Source of the DNA: Paenibacillus sp. LHD-38
GTDB taxonomy: Bacteria > Bacillota > Bacilli > Paenibacillales > Paenibacillaceae
Assembly: GCF_031157315.1 (NCBI RefSeq)
Contig: NZ_JAVIFU010000004.1
Coordinates: 124,001 to 188,000, forward strand
Reading direction: 5' to 3'
DNA: 64,000 nt
This document shows, piece by piece, positions 10,206-20,046 of the stretch. The position numbers and the translations under genes were made by a program. The notes under the pieces are model-generated. The model was given only the letters and a program-made list of their open reading frames with translations. It was not told the DNA's origin and did no database searches. The first letter of the stretch is position 1; the number at the start of each line of letters is the position of its first letter.

Positions 10206-11249
10206 GTGTCAGAAGCGTACAAAAAAGCCGGCGTCGATATCGCGGCAGGCAACGAAGCGGTTGAACGGATGAAGAAGCACGTAAAGCGGACTTACCGCCC
10301 TGAGGTGCTGGCAGAGCTTGGCGGCTTTGGCGGTCTGTTCAGCCTAAACAAGGACAAGTATGATGAGCCTGTGCTCGTGTCTGGAACGGATGGCGTCGGA
10401 ACGAAGCTGAAGCTTGCTTTTGCCATGGACAAGCATGACACGATCGGCATCGATGCCGTGGCAATGTGCGTGAACGATATCATCGTACAAGGCGCGGAGC
10501 CGTTGTTCTTCCTCGATTACTTGGCATGCGACAAAGTCGTGCCGGAGAAAATCGAAGCGATCGTCAAAGGTATCGCTGAAGGCTGCGTGCAAGCGGGCTG
10601 TTCTTTGATCGGCGGCGAAACGGCTGAAATGCCGGGTATGTACCAAGGCGGAGAATACGATATTGCAGGCTTTACGGTCGGTATTGTTGACAAGAAGAAA
10701 ATGATCGACGGATCAACTATCGCTGCGGGCGACGCGGTTATCGGCTTCGCTTCAAGCGGTATTCACAGCAATGGCTTCTCGCTCGTTCGCCGTTTGCTGC
10801 TTGAGGATGCTGGATACAAGCTTGATCAAGAGCTTGAAGAGCTTGGGGGCGCGAAGCTTGGCGACGTGCTGATCGAGCCAACCCGCATCTACGTGAAATC
10901 GGCGCTTAAGCTGGTTGAGCAAGTAAAAGTAAAGGGCATGGCGCATATTACGGGCGGCGGCTTTATCGAGAATATCCCGCGGGTTCTGCCGGACGGCGTG
11001 AACGTTGACGTGGAATTCGGCTCATGGCCGATTTTGCCAATCTTCGATTTGATGCAAAATAAAGGCAGCATTACGAATCGTGATATGTTCACGACTTTCA
11101 ATATGGGTATCGGCTTAGTGGTTGTTGTACCAGCTGATCAAGCAAATGAAGCACTTCGCATTGCTAACGAGCTTGGAGAGCAGGCTTACCGTATCGGAAC
11201 GGTTACGGAAGGAAGCCGCATCGTAACGTTTACGGGAGCGGACGTATAA
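10206..11249 (+). CDS. purM: AIR synthetase PurM
   Basis: Closes FGAM to aminoimidazole ribonucleotide with ATP. The 347-residue protein starts at a GTG preceded by AAGGAG. It opens [22 protein letters not shown] and contains [26 protein letters not shown] and [12 protein letters not shown], all typical of PurM and the related PurL/SelD fold. It follows purF after 65 bases and abuts purN (TAATG junction). Confidence 0.96.
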   Translation: MSEAYKKAGVDIAAGNEAVERMKKHVKRTYRPEVLAELGGFGGLFSLNKDKYDEPVLVSGTDGVGTKLKLAFAMDKHDTIGIDAVAMCVNDIIVQGAEPLFFLDYLACDKVVPEKIEAIVKGIAEGCVQAGCSLIGGETAEMPGMYQGGEYDIAGFTVGIVDKKKMIDGSTIAAGDAVIGFASSGIHSNGFSLVRRLLLEDAGYKLDQELEELGGAKLGDVLIEPTRIYVKSALKLVEQVKVKGMAHITGGGFIENIPRVLPDGVNVDVEFGSWPILPIFDLMQNKGSITNRDMFTTFNMGIGLVVVVPADQANEALRIANELGEQAYRIGTVTEGSRIVTFTGADV

Positions 11250-11860
11250 TGGGAGCACTTCGCATCGCTGTTTTCGCTTCGGGACAAGGTTCGAATTTCC
11301 AAGCGATTGTGGATGCGGTGCAGGAGGGGAAGCTCGATGTAACCATCGAGCTTCTTGTTTGTGACAAGCCTGCCGCTCCCGTAGTGGAGCGAGCGCGGAA
11401 GGCTGGCGTGGACACGTTCCTGTTCACGCCGAAGGAGTATCCGTCCCGTGAGGCCTATGAGACGGAGATTATCGCTGAGCTTGCGCGCCGCGGCGTAGAA
11501 TTGATCGTGCTGGCGGGCTACATGCGCATTATCACATCGGTGCTCGTTGAGCCGTTCTACGGCAGGATGATTAATATTCATCCGGCATTGCTGCCGGCCT
11601 TCCCCGGCGTGAACGGCATCGGGCAAGCGCTGGCATACGGCGTGAAGCTGACCGGCGTAACCGTCCATTATGTGGACGGGGGCATGGACAGCGGGCCGAT
11701 TATCGCGCAGTGCGTGGTTGAAGTGACGGATGTAGATACGGAAGAAACGCTCGCAGAGCGCATCCACGCAGCGGAGCAAGCGCTGCTGCCGGTTGTCATC
11801 CAGCAGATCGCGCAGGGGCGCGTTTCGCTCGATGGCCGTCATGTGAGAATAAGCGGCTAG
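11249..11860 (+). CDS. purN: GAR transformylase PurN
   Basis: Transfers the formyl group of 10-formyltetrahydrofolate to glycinamide ribonucleotide. The 203-residue protein has ALRIAVFASGQGSNFQAI, the folate-side LAGYMRIITSVLVEPF, the catalytic block MINIHPALLPAFPG, and HYVDGGMDSGPIIAQ with the catalytic Asp. The ATG overlaps the last base of the purM stop, so translation is probably coupled. Confidence 0.96.
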   Translation: MGALRIAVFASGQGSNFQAIVDAVQEGKLDVTIELLVCDKPAAPVVERARKAGVDTFLFTPKEYPSREAYETEIIAELARRGVELIVLAGYMRIITSVLVEPFYGRMINIHPALLPAFPGVNGIGQALAYGVKLTGVTVHYVDGGMDSGPIIAQCVVEVTDVDTEETLAERIHAAEQALLPVVIQQIAQGRVSLDGRHVRISG

Positions 11861-11923
11861 CGAGCTTAAGGCACTATTTTCGGATAAGCAAAGGTTTGGT
11901 CAAATAGATGAGGAGGTATTTGC

Positions 11924-13471
11924 GTGGCAATTCGTAGAGCGTTAATCAGTGTTTCCGACAAAACGGGAATCGTGGAATTTTCCAGAGACTTGGCAAGCCA
12001 AGGCGTGCAAATCATTTCGACGGGCGGTACATTCAGTCTGTTGCAGCAGGAAGGCATTCCGGTTATCGGTATTTCCGATGTAACGGGCTTTCCGGAGGTT
12101 TTGGATGGTCGTGTCAAAACACTTCACCCGGCCGTACATAGCGGTTTGCTTGCGGTGCGTGACAATGAAGAGCATCAGAAAACGATGAAGGAGCTTGGTC
12201 TGGATTATATCGACCTTGTTGTCGTTAATTTATATCCGTTCAAAGAAACGATCGCTAAGCCTGATGTTTCCTATGAAGATGCGATCGAAAACATCGATAT
12301 CGGCGGCCCGACTATGCTTCGCTCTGCTGCCAAAAACCACGCATTCGTAACCGTTGTAGTTGATACTGCCGACTATGGCACGGTTATTGAAGAATTGAAA
12401 GCACAAGGCGATACGACGCTTGAGACGCGCAAACGCCTGACTGCCAAAGTGTTCCGCCATACAGCGGCTTATGATTCCCTTATTTCCGATTACCTGACCA
12501 AGCAAGTGGGCGAGTCATTGCCTGAGACGTATACGGTAACTTACGAGAAAGTACAGGATCTGCGCTACGGCGAGAACCCGCATCAGAAGGCTGCTTTCTA
12601 CAGCAAGCCGCTTGCTGCGGCAGGCAACGTTACGACTGCCGAGCAGCTTCACGGCAAAGAGCTTTCTTACAACAACATCAGCGACGCAAACGCGGCGCTT
12701 GCTATTCTGAAAGAGTTCGACGAGCCGGCTGTTGTGGCCGTTAAGCATATGAACCCTTGCGGCGTAGGCATCGGGGCAACCATTCACGAAGCCTATCAAA
12801 AAGCATACGCAGCGGATCCAACCTCGATCTTCGGCGGTATCGTCGCGGCTAACCGTACGATTGGTGCCGACACGGCTGAGCTGCTTGGCGGTATTTTCCT
12901 TGAAATTATCATCGCTCCTGACTTCACGCCAGAGGCGCTTGAAATTTTGACGAAAAAGAAAAACATCCGCTTGATGAAGCTGGGCGAGCTTACTGCGGCT
13001 GGCGAGCGCAAGCCGGAATGGCTTGTTACATCGGTTGACGGCGGCATGCTCGTGCAAGAGAGCGACGTACACGGCATAACGGAAGCGGATCTGAAGTTCG
13101 TAACGGACCGCAAACCAACAGCAGAAGAGCTGAAGCAGCTTCTATTTGGCTGGAAAGTCGTGAAGCATGTGAAATCGAACGCGATTTTGCTTGCGAAGGA
13201 TGATATGACGATCGGCGTTGGCGCAGGCCAAATGAACCGCGTTGGCGCGGCTCGTATCGCGATTGAGCAAGCGGGCGAGGCGGCAAAAGGCGCAGCTCTT
13301 GCTTCGGATGCATTCTTCCCAATGGGAGACACGGTTGAGCTTGCGGCAAAAGCGGGTATTACCGCAATCATTCAGCCAGGCGGCTCAATCAAGGACGAAG
13401 AGTCCATCGCAGCGGCTAACGCGAACAACATCGCTATGGTGTTTACAAGCGTGCGTCACTTTAAACACTAA
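11924..13471 (+). CDS. purH: Bifunctional AICAR transformylase / IMP cyclohydrolase PurH
   Basis: Last two steps to IMP. The 515-residue protein combines an N-terminal MGS-like IMP cyclohydrolase domain ([43 protein letters not shown]) with a C-terminal AICAR transformylase ([26 protein letters not shown], and the closing [16 protein letters not shown]). It starts at a GTG behind a strong AGGAGG site. A hairpin and a short dispersed repeat separate it from purD. Confidence 0.97.
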   Translation: MAIRRALISVSDKTGIVEFSRDLASQGVQIISTGGTFSLLQQEGIPVIGISDVTGFPEVLDGRVKTLHPAVHSGLLAVRDNEEHQKTMKELGLDYIDLVVVNLYPFKETIAKPDVSYEDAIENIDIGGPTMLRSAAKNHAFVTVVVDTADYGTVIEELKAQGDTTLETRKRLTAKVFRHTAAYDSLISDYLTKQVGESLPETYTVTYEKVQDLRYGENPHQKAAFYSKPLAAAGNVTTAEQLHGKELSYNNISDANAALAILKEFDEPAVVAVKHMNPCGVGIGATIHEAYQKAYAADPTSIFGGIVAANRTIGADTAELLGGIFLEIIIAPDFTPEALEILTKKKNIRLMKLGELTAAGERKPEWLVTSVDGGMLVQESDVHGITEADLKFVTDRKPTAEELKQLLFGWKVVKHVKSNAILLAKDDMTIGVGAGQMNRVGAARIAIEQAGEAAKGAALASDAFFPMGDTVELAAKAGITAIIQPGGSIKDEESIAAANANNIAMVFTSVRHFKH

Positions 13472-13482
13472 ACGAGCAATAG

Positions 13483-13536
13483 GCAGCCGCACGTTAACGA
13501 CAGAGAGCTGGCGAGGGCGGCGGCTGCAGCTGTTTT
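13483..13536 (+). terminator. Possible attenuator between purH and purD
   Basis: GCAGCCGC (13483-13490) pairs perfectly with GCGGCTGC (13520-13527), and a TGTTTT stretch follows. The U-run is short and the loop is long, so termination would be partial. It could lower purD expression relative to the upstream genes. Confidence 0.45.
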
Positions 13537-13587
13537 AAAATATAAGAATGTATAAAGGACGGCGACAGCCGTTTACGCTTGTATAGT
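13532..13587 (+). repeat. Short dispersed repeat, internally deleted copy
   Basis: The sequence TTTTAAAATATAAGAATGTATAA runs directly into AGGACGGCGACAGCCGTTTACGCTTGT. The same two flanks occur at 53994-54095, separated there by about 50 extra bases that complete a palindrome. This copy therefore looks like the same element with its middle lost. It lies between purH and the purD ribosome binding site. Confidence 0.65.
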
Positions 13588-13607
13588 TATTTAGGAGGTT
13601 AACGATT

Positions 13608-14873
13608 ATGCGTATTTTGGTAGTGGGCGGCGGCGGACGCGAGCACGCAATCGTATGGGCGCTTAAGAAAAGCGAGAAGGTAAAAGAAATTTTTTGTGCG
13701 CCGGGCAATGCCGGCATTGCGCAGCTTGCAGAAGTGGTGCCGATTGCGGTCAGCGAGTTTGACGAGCTGATCCGTTTTGCAAAGGATGCAGCGATTGGTC
13801 TTGTGTTTGTAGGTCCGGATGACCCGCTTGCGGATGGCATCGTAGATGCGTTCGAGGCAGCTGGAATCGCAGCATATGGTCCTCGCAAAAACGCGGCGGA
13901 AATCGAAGGCAGCAAAATTTTCATGAAAAATCTGCTGAAAAAGTACAACATTCCAACGGCGAAGTATGAGACGTTTACCGATTATGAGACAGCTTCCGCA
14001 TACCTTCGCGAGCAGTCCGCGCCTATCGTTATTAAGGCTGACGGCCTAGCTGCCGGCAAAGGCGTTACGGTTGCCGCAACGCTTGAAGAAGCCGAAAAGG
14101 CGCTGCGCGAAATGATGGTCGATAAGGTGTTTGGCCAAGCCGGCACGCAAATCGTTATCGAGGAATGCCTAGTCGGACAAGAAATGTCGATCCTTGCTTT
14201 TGTTGACGGCGAAACCGTCCGCGCGATGGTGCCCGCACAGGATCACAAGCCGATTTTTGACGGCGACAAAGGGCCGAATACAGGCGGCATGGGAACGTAT
14301 ACGCCGCTGCCGCATATCGATCCAGCCATCATCGAGGATTCCATCCAGAACATCATTATTCCTACGGCAAAAGCAATGGTTAGCGAAGGGCGCCCGTTCC
14401 GCGGTGTATTGTTCGCCGGCCTTATGATTACGCCGGACGGTCCAAAGACCATCGAGTTTAACGCGCGTATGGGCGATCCGGAAACGCAGGTCGTATTGCC
14501 TCGTTTGCAAACGGATCTGATTGATATCGTGCTTGCATCGATTAACGGCAACCTCGATCAGCTGGATATCCAGTGGAGCGACGAAGCAGCGGTGTGCGTG
14601 GTTGTAGCATCGGAAGGTTATCCCGCTTCATATCCGAAAGGCCGTGTCATTAGCGGTCTTGCAGAGGCGGAAGCACAGGGCGCATTGGTGTTCCATGCAG
14701 GTACAGCCGAGAAGGACGGTCAGTTCGTAACGAACGGCGGACGCGTGCTGGGTATCGTCGGACGCGGTCGCGACATTGCTGAGGCTCGTGCCCGCGCATA
14801 CGAAGCGGTTAGCGTCATCGACTTCGAAGGCAAGCAAAACCGTACGGACATTGCCGCAAAAGCGCTGGTTTAA
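13608..14873 (+). CDS. purD: GAR synthetase PurD
   Basis: Phosphoribosylamine-glycine ligase, an ATP-grasp enzyme forming GAR from phosphoribosylamine and glycine. The 421-residue protein has MRILVVGGGGREHAIVWAL, the ATP-grasp KADGLAAGKGVTVA, DHKPIFDGDKGPNTGGMG and EFNARMGDPETQVVLPRL. An AGGAGG site precedes the ATG. Last gene of the operon, ended by two hairpin terminators. Confidence 0.97.
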   Translation: MRILVVGGGGREHAIVWALKKSEKVKEIFCAPGNAGIAQLAEVVPIAVSEFDELIRFAKDAAIGLVFVGPDDPLADGIVDAFEAAGIAAYGPRKNAAEIEGSKIFMKNLLKKYNIPTAKYETFTDYETASAYLREQSAPIVIKADGLAAGKGVTVAATLEEAEKALREMMVDKVFGQAGTQIVIEECLVGQEMSILAFVDGETVRAMVPAQDHKPIFDGDKGPNTGGMGTYTPLPHIDPAIIEDSIQNIIIPTAKAMVSEGRPFRGVLFAGLMITPDGPKTIEFNARMGDPETQVVLPRLQTDLIDIVLASINGNLDQLDIQWSDEAAVCVVVASEGYPASYPKGRVISGLAEAEAQGALVFHAGTAEKDGQFVTNGGRVLGIVGRGRDIAEARARAYEAVSVIDFEGKQNRTDIAAKALV

Positions 14874-14892
14874 GTCCATCATTGAATGAAGG

Positions 14893-14942
14893 CCAATGCC
14901 CCGCGATGCTCACCTAGAGCAGCGCGGGGCATTGGTTTTTTT
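14893..14942 (+). terminator. Rho-independent terminator of the pur operon
   Basis: CCAATGCCCCGCG (14893-14905) pairs over 13 bp with CGCGGGGCATTGG (14923-14935), followed by seven T. Confidence 0.95.
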
Positions 14943-14952
14943 GCGTGCGGGG

Positions 14953-14984
14953 CCCGACAGCTATAGCTGTCAGGCTCTTTTTTT
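14953..14984 (+). terminator. Second terminator hairpin
   Basis: The palindrome GACAGCTATAGCTGTC (14956-14971) is bordered by CC and AGG and followed by CTC and seven T. It backs up the preceding terminator. Confidence 0.8.
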
Positions 14985-15083
14985 ATGCCCAATTATGTCA
15001 GATTTGCACGAAAGGTGTTACTAATTTGTAACTCTATCAATCTGCTCCAGCGTTACAATGAATCTATCAGCGAGGAGTAGAAG

Positions 15084-16259
15084 GTGAATGAGATGAAAAA
15101 GGCAAAGCGGCATGGTCCAAAGCTATTGGTTTGGATGATGTTTGCGGCAGTAACGGTATGGCTTAGCGGATGCTCTGCCAGCCAAACGATTAATTCGCTG
15201 CTGACAGGCAGCGCTTGGACGGGTCCGCAGGCAGAAGGCTCGAGCGGCGAAGGCGATGTTGTTATCATTGACCATACCGGCGGGGGCAGCTCGGGAAGCG
15301 ATGTCAGCCAGGGCAATCTGACAGGCAAGCCACCTAAGACGCAGGATGAAGGCAGCATAGGAGCCCAGCCGGGTGACGACAAGCCGGATTCGGCAGCCAC
15401 AGAGAAGCCAGATTCGAGCGTCACAGATAAGCCGGATGCTGATCCGGACAATGCAGGAGCAGAAGTGACCAACGAGCCGGAACAGGCTGGAACAGAGCAG
15501 CCGGACGCTCAGGCAGCGGAGAAGCCGGAAGCAACGCCAACCCCTAAGCCGGATGCAGCGGCCACGAGCGAGCCTGTCACGCAGACCACAGTGAAGCCGG
15601 ATACGCCGGTGACGAACAAAACGGATACTTCTGCAGAAGAGCTGGATAAGCCCGATAAAATGGCTCCGGCAGTAAAGCCCGGCAAAGGTGAGAAATATAT
15701 TGCCTTGACGTTTGACGACGGTCCGGACCAGCGTTATACGAATGATATTTTGGACATCCTGAAGGAAAAAGAAGTAAAAGCAACATTTTTTGTCGTCGGA
15801 CAGCAGGTCAAGAAAAATCCTGAAGTGCTCCAGCGTATTGCGGAGGAAGGACATGCAATCGGCAATCATACTTACAACCATAAGGATTTATCTAAGCTGA
15901 ACAAGCAGCAAATGATCGAGGAAATCAAAACCTCCGATGCCGTGATCAAAAAAACAATCGGTTTTACGCCGGCTATGGTCCGTGCTCCATACGGCGCCGT
16001 ATCGGATATGCTGAAGTTTGTATTGAAAGCCAACAGCCGCGAATTAGTGGGCTGGAACATCGATACGCGTGATTGGGCGGGTACATCCGCAGCTAATATG
16101 AGCAAAATGATTAAGAACGAGGCAAAGCCGGGTGGTATAATATTAATGCATTCTTTTGGCAGCAAAAATATTAAGAACACGGTACAAGCGTTACCGGGCA
16201 TTATTGATGATTTAGTAGAAATGGACTACACATTGGTGACTGCCGATCAACTGGTTTAA
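15084..16259 (+). CDS. Polysaccharide deacetylase (NodB family) lipoprotein
   Basis: Predicted secreted, membrane-anchored deacetylase of peptidoglycan or another N-acetylated polymer. The 391-residue protein has a lipoprotein signal ending in LSGC near residue 32. A long low-complexity linker rich in KPD, TEKPD and TNE repeats (about 45-190) probably spans the wall. The NodB domain shows all five motifs: TFDDGPD with the metal Asp, HTYNH with the metal His pair, RAPYG, DTRDW and ILMHS. The GTG at 15084 has GAGGAG in front; an ATG at 15093 is an alternative. It heads a four-gene run with a second lipoprotein and a two-component system. The substrate cannot be told from sequence. Confidence 0.9.
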   Translation: MNEMKKAKRHGPKLLVWMMFAAVTVWLSGCSASQTINSLLTGSAWTGPQAEGSSGEGDVVIIDHTGGGSSGSDVSQGNLTGKPPKTQDEGSIGAQPGDDKPDSAATEKPDSSVTDKPDADPDNAGAEVTNEPEQAGTEQPDAQAAEKPEATPTPKPDAAATSEPVTQTTVKPDTPVTNKTDTSAEELDKPDKMAPAVKPGKGEKYIALTFDDGPDQRYTNDILDILKEKEVKATFFVVGQQVKKNPEVLQRIAEEGHAIGNHTYNHKDLSKLNKQQMIEEIKTSDAVIKKTIGFTPAMVRAPYGAVSDMLKFVLKANSRELVGWNIDTRDWAGTSAANMSKMIKNEAKPGGIILMHSFGSKNIKNTVQALPGIIDDLVEMDYTLVTADQLV

Positions 16260-16289
16260 CAGGGTTAAAGGTACGAGGAGGCTGTAAAG

Positions 16290-17735
16290 TTGGATAACGG
16301 AAGTTATACGAGAGCCAAGCATAGACGAGGACAAATCATGCGATGGGGCATTTTGCTCTGCGGCATCCTAATCCTCCTATGCTTGGCTACAGGCTGTCGT
16401 TATACAGCCGCACCTGCAGATCTCCTGCAGAAGCCGGCTATTGCGCCGGAAAAGCAAGCGATCGTACAGGCTATCGAAGAGAATCTGCCGGCTTACAGCA
16501 AGCTTACGCTCCCTCTTCGAGAGGATCATATGGAAGCGATTCGTCTAATTGACGCAGACGGGGACGGTACGAAAGAGGCCGTCGTTTCTTATTACAATGA
16601 ATACAGCTCACCGGAGTTAATGGTGTTTAAATATACATCGGGCCAATGGAAGCCATGGGTGCTCGTGCAGCAGCCGCTTGCTAGGCTTATCGATTGGCTG
16701 AAAATCGAGGATCTCGATAAGGACGGCCATATGGAAATTATGATCGGATGGATCGGAGCTTTCGACAGTCCCAACGTGCTTGAGATTTATTCGTTCAACA
16801 CAAAGCCCGTACGGGGCGATACGGGCAAGCTGATTCTGAAGCCGGTGGAGACGCTGCCTTATTCTTACGGGGATACGGGCGACATCAATGAGGATGGGCG
16901 TCTGGAGCTTGCGATCCTCTCAGAGATCGGAACGAGCCAGGAAATGGCTATGCCCGAATATCATTTAACGCTCTACAATTGGAAAAACGGGGGCATGCAG
17001 GAACTCTACACGGAAAATCTGTATAATGATGTTAATAATTATGACCGTTTAATCATTGGACGGATATCACCTCGCCATAGAGGGATTATTTTGGAGGCGT
17101 CGACCGGTGCCCACAGCACCTATACGGCGATGTATGTTTGGGAGAGAAACAAGCTTCGGCTCGTTTTCCCAACGGGCGCAAAAGGGCAAGAAGGGTTGAG
17201 CGGCACACCTACGATGAGCAAGGATATAAATGCGGATGGCATATTGGAGCTGTCATGGGCAAGAGAAGCGCCTGGGTATGAGGACATTTCCTATGCCGAG
17301 TCCAAGTGGTTGAACGAATGGATGCAGTGGGACGGCAAAAAGGGTTTTGAGAAAATTACGGAAGAATTTACGGATTACCGCTATGGCATACAGCTGCGGA
17401 TTCCAGAGCAATGGATAGGCCGCTACACGCTGCATAGCTCGAATGAAGCGCATGCTTTCGTAGCGATTGACTATTGGAATGAGAAGTTAAACATGACGTC
17501 CGATCTGGCCACATTATATGCCGTACCGCTGAAGCAGTGGGAAAGCGTAGAATCGGAGTGGAGGCAGCAAGGAAAGTCCTATCGGCAGCTCTTGAAGGAC
17601 AGCGGCAATATATTTGCGGTTTCGTTCGTAAAGGAAGCCCCGGCGAAGTGGCCGGAAGCAGAGCGTCAAGCGTTTAGCGAAATGGCAGGGGTGGAAGCGG
17701 AGCTTGCTTCTTCACTGACCATTCGAAACGATTAA
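16290..17735 (+). CDS. Lipoprotein with calcium-loop-like (VCBS/FG-GAP-type) repeats
   Basis: 481-residue predicted lipoprotein. A 16-residue basic lead is followed by a hydrophobic segment and an ATGC lipobox near residue 36. Four acidic loops resemble the calcium-binding loops of beta-propeller repeats: DADGDGTKEAVV near residue 88, DLDKDGHMEIMI near 140, DINEDGRLELAI near 197 and DINADGILELSW near 311. The exact role is unknown. A TTG start is read because GAGGAGG lies 8 bases upstream and no other good start fits. Its place between a deacetylase and a response regulator suggests an envelope or sensing role. Confidence 0.75.
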   Translation: MDNGSYTRAKHRRGQIMRWGILLCGILILLCLATGCRYTAAPADLLQKPAIAPEKQAIVQAIEENLPAYSKLTLPLREDHMEAIRLIDADGDGTKEAVVSYYNEYSSPELMVFKYTSGQWKPWVLVQQPLARLIDWLKIEDLDKDGHMEIMIGWIGAFDSPNVLEIYSFNTKPVRGDTGKLILKPVETLPYSYGDTGDINEDGRLELAILSEIGTSQEMAMPEYHLTLYNWKNGGMQELYTENLYNDVNNYDRLIIGRISPRHRGIILEASTGAHSTYTAMYVWERNKLRLVFPTGAKGQEGLSGTPTMSKDINADGILELSWAREAPGYEDISYAESKWLNEWMQWDGKKGFEKITEEFTDYRYGIQLRIPEQWIGRYTLHSSNEAHAFVAIDYWNEKLNMTSDLATLYAVPLKQWESVESEWRQQGKSYRQLLKDSGNIFAVSFVKEAPAKWPEAERQAFSEMAGVEAELASSLTIRND

Positions 17736-17760
17736 GATAGAAAAGCGGGTGGCCTGAGCG

Positions 17761-18621
17761 ATGCGTATATTATTGTTGGAGGACGAGGAGTCCATCCGCG
17801 GCTTCGTCCGCATTAACCTGAAGCGTAACGAAATGGAAGTCCTGGAAGCAGAGACGGGAGAAGCGGCGTTGGCTCTCGCTGAGACGGAAGGCCCGATCGA
17901 CATTGCGCTTCTGGACGTTATGCTGCCTACGATCAGCGGATTCGAGGTATGCGAGCAGCTGCGTGCCCGTTATCCGCGCATGGGTATCATTATGCTGACG
18001 GCAAAGTCGCAGGAAGAAGATAAAATACACGGGCTGGAGCTTGGCGCGGACGATTATGTGCAGAAGCCCTTCAGCCCGGGCGAGCTCATTGCGCGCATTA
18101 AATCGCTTTATCGGCGTATGAAGCCGGATACGGCGGCGGATCAGGAGCAGGCGCGGGTGCATGAGAACGAGGCAGGCGCAGCTGCCGAGAGTCTTTCCGT
18201 TAATAAAGCTGACGATGCGTTTGAAGAAGCCGCTGGATCCAGCTTGACAGCAATCCCGCATGCACAGCCGCCCATGCAGTCATCTTATCCTCCCTATGCC
18301 ACCATGCATCCAGAGCTGGTGGTGCTGCCGTTTCGCCTTTCTGTGTCGGAGCGCAAGCTGTGGAAGCGCGATCAGGAAATTATTTTGACGCCAACGGAAT
18401 GGACGCTGGTCAGGCTGCTGATGGAGCGTGTAGGCGAGAGCGTCAGCCGCGATCATATTTTGACTGAGGTATGGGGCAGGTACTACGTCGGCGATCTCAA
18501 GGTGGTTGACGTAAACATACGGAGAATTCGCCAAAAAATCGAGAAAAACCCGTCTGATCCGGCTTTTATAGAAACGGTTTGGGGCTACGGCTATCGGTGG
18601 AAGCGGGGCGTCGACGAATGA
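17761..18621 (+). CDS. OmpR/PhoB-family response regulator
   Basis: 286-residue DNA-binding response regulator. The receiver domain occupies about 1-120, with acidic residues E7/D8, phosphoacceptor D52 (LLDVMLP) and the YVQKPF lysine. A winged-helix domain fills about 185-283, with LTPTEWTLVRLLM and VVDVNIRRIRQKIE and the ending ETVWGYGYRWKR. The linker between them is about 60 residues of Ala/Glu/Pro-rich sequence, much longer than in typical OmpR members. The stop overlaps the kinase start (ATGA), so the two are translationally coupled partners. Confidence 0.93.
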   Translation: MRILLLEDEESIRGFVRINLKRNEMEVLEAETGEAALALAETEGPIDIALLDVMLPTISGFEVCEQLRARYPRMGIIMLTAKSQEEDKIHGLELGADDYVQKPFSPGELIARIKSLYRRMKPDTAADQEQARVHENEAGAAAESLSVNKADDAFEEAAGSSLTAIPHAQPPMQSSYPPYATMHPELVVLPFRLSVSERKLWKRDQEIILTPTEWTLVRLLMERVGESVSRDHILTEVWGRYYVGDLKVVDVNIRRIRQKIEKNPSDPAFIETVWGYGYRWKRGVDE

Positions 18622-20012
18622 AAAGCGTACAAACGCGCATGGTATGGAGCTATTTGCTGCTCATCGTGCTTGTCGTCAGCGTACTCGGCGGCGTGTTTGC
18701 CGCATTGATGTGGAACTACTATTATGGAAGCGCGCAGAGCTCCGTTAAGCAAAGAGCGGAATCCGCGCTAACGCTGCACAGCCGTTCCCTATCCTCCCTT
18801 ACGGTGCAGGACCAAGGCGATTATATGCTGCAATACATGGTGGAGAGCGGAACGAGGCTCCAGCTGCTTGATAGCACGGGCCAAATCCGTATCGACTCCG
18901 ACGGCTTCGCGCCGGATATCCGTTATACGACGGCAGACGTAAAATCTGCAATCGCAGGAGCTACCGGAAGCTGGAGAGGCGTCGATCCGTATTATGGCGA
19001 GCGCGTGATGTCCGTGACCATTCCGCTCTGGAATGAAACGCGCGTCGTGTCGATGCTTCGGTACTCGGCTTCGCTTGGACAGGTGGATGCGATGGTAAGC
19101 CTGCTTATTCGAATGGCTGCTGCAGTCGGTATCGGGGTTGTGCTGCTGTTTCTTGGCCTAAGCTTGTTTCTGGCACAGCGAATCGTCAAGCCGATTCGCG
19201 AGCTAACGAGAGCGGCCCGCTATATGGCGGAAGGAGATTGGACGCGCCGAGCCATTCAGCGAAATGACGATGAAATCGGTCAGCTTGCAGAAACGTTTAA
19301 TGTCATGGTTATGGAGCTTAGCAAGCGCGAGAAGCTGAAGGATGATTTTATTTCATCCATATCCCATGAGCTGCGCACGCCGTTAACGTCGATAAAGGGC
19401 TGGAGCGAGACGTTGAAGGAAAGCGAGCCTACAGAGGATGACGAAGAAGTTAAGCTGGGCTTATCTATTATTAGCAAAGAGACTGAGCGTTTATCGGGTC
19501 TTGTCGAGGATCTGCTCGATTTCTCGAAGCTGTCGGCGCGAACGATGGAGCTGCACAGCGAAGTGCTCGATTTCAACGGCCCGGTGAAGGAGACGGTCAA
19601 TCAACTTGCGGTGCGTGAGGAGCATACCCGCGTACGGATTCTTGCCACCTACGGGAAGAGCCCGATTGTCGTTCGCGGAGATGCGAACCGTTTGAAGCAG
19701 GTGATTATTAATTTGATCGACAATGCGCTTAAATTTACGCCGGCGGGCGGTACGATCCGCGTAGTTACGAATGCGGAGCAGGATGTCGCGATGCTCACCG
19801 TATCGGATACCGGCTGCGGGATTGAAGCGGAAGATTTGCCGCATGTTACGGAAAAGTTTTATAAGGCCAATACAGGACAAGGCGGTTCGGGACTCGGACT
19901 CGCAATCTGCAAAGAAATAATTGAGCTCCACGGCGGTCAGCTTACGATTGACAGCGAACGTGGAGCAGGTACGATCGTGACGATTCGAGTGCCGCTTATG
20001 CATGAGGAGTAG
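18618..20012 (+). CDS. Sensor histidine kinase with HAMP domain
   Basis: 464-residue membrane kinase, partner of the preceding regulator. TM1 lies at about 10-32, an extracytoplasmic sensor at about 33-155 and TM2 at about 160-185, followed by HAMP. The HisKA box FISSISHELRTPLTSIKGW puts the phosphorylated His at 250. The ATPase domain has the N box (NLIDNALKFTP), G1 (DTGCGIEAED), F box and G2 (GSGLGLAICKEI). The ATG at 18618 overlaps the regulator stop and is preferred to the open frame from 18579. The signal is unknown; linkage to the two lipoproteins hints at the cell envelope. Confidence 0.94.
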   Translation: MKSVQTRMVWSYLLLIVLVVSVLGGVFAALMWNYYYGSAQSSVKQRAESALTLHSRSLSSLTVQDQGDYMLQYMVESGTRLQLLDSTGQIRIDSDGFAPDIRYTTADVKSAIAGATGSWRGVDPYYGERVMSVTIPLWNETRVVSMLRYSASLGQVDAMVSLLIRMAAAVGIGVVLLFLGLSLFLAQRIVKPIRELTRAARYMAEGDWTRRAIQRNDDEIGQLAETFNVMVMELSKREKLKDDFISSISHELRTPLTSIKGWSETLKESEPTEDDEEVKLGLSIISKETERLSGLVEDLLDFSKLSARTMELHSEVLDFNGPVKETVNQLAVREEHTRVRILATYGKSPIVVRGDANRLKQVIINLIDNALKFTPAGGTIRVVTNAEQDVAMLTVSDTGCGIEAEDLPHVTEKFYKANTGQGGSGLGLAICKEIIELHGGQLTIDSERGAGTIVTIRVPLMHEE

Positions 20013-20046
20013 ATTCCAGCCTCATTCATTTGCGCCGCTCTGATCG

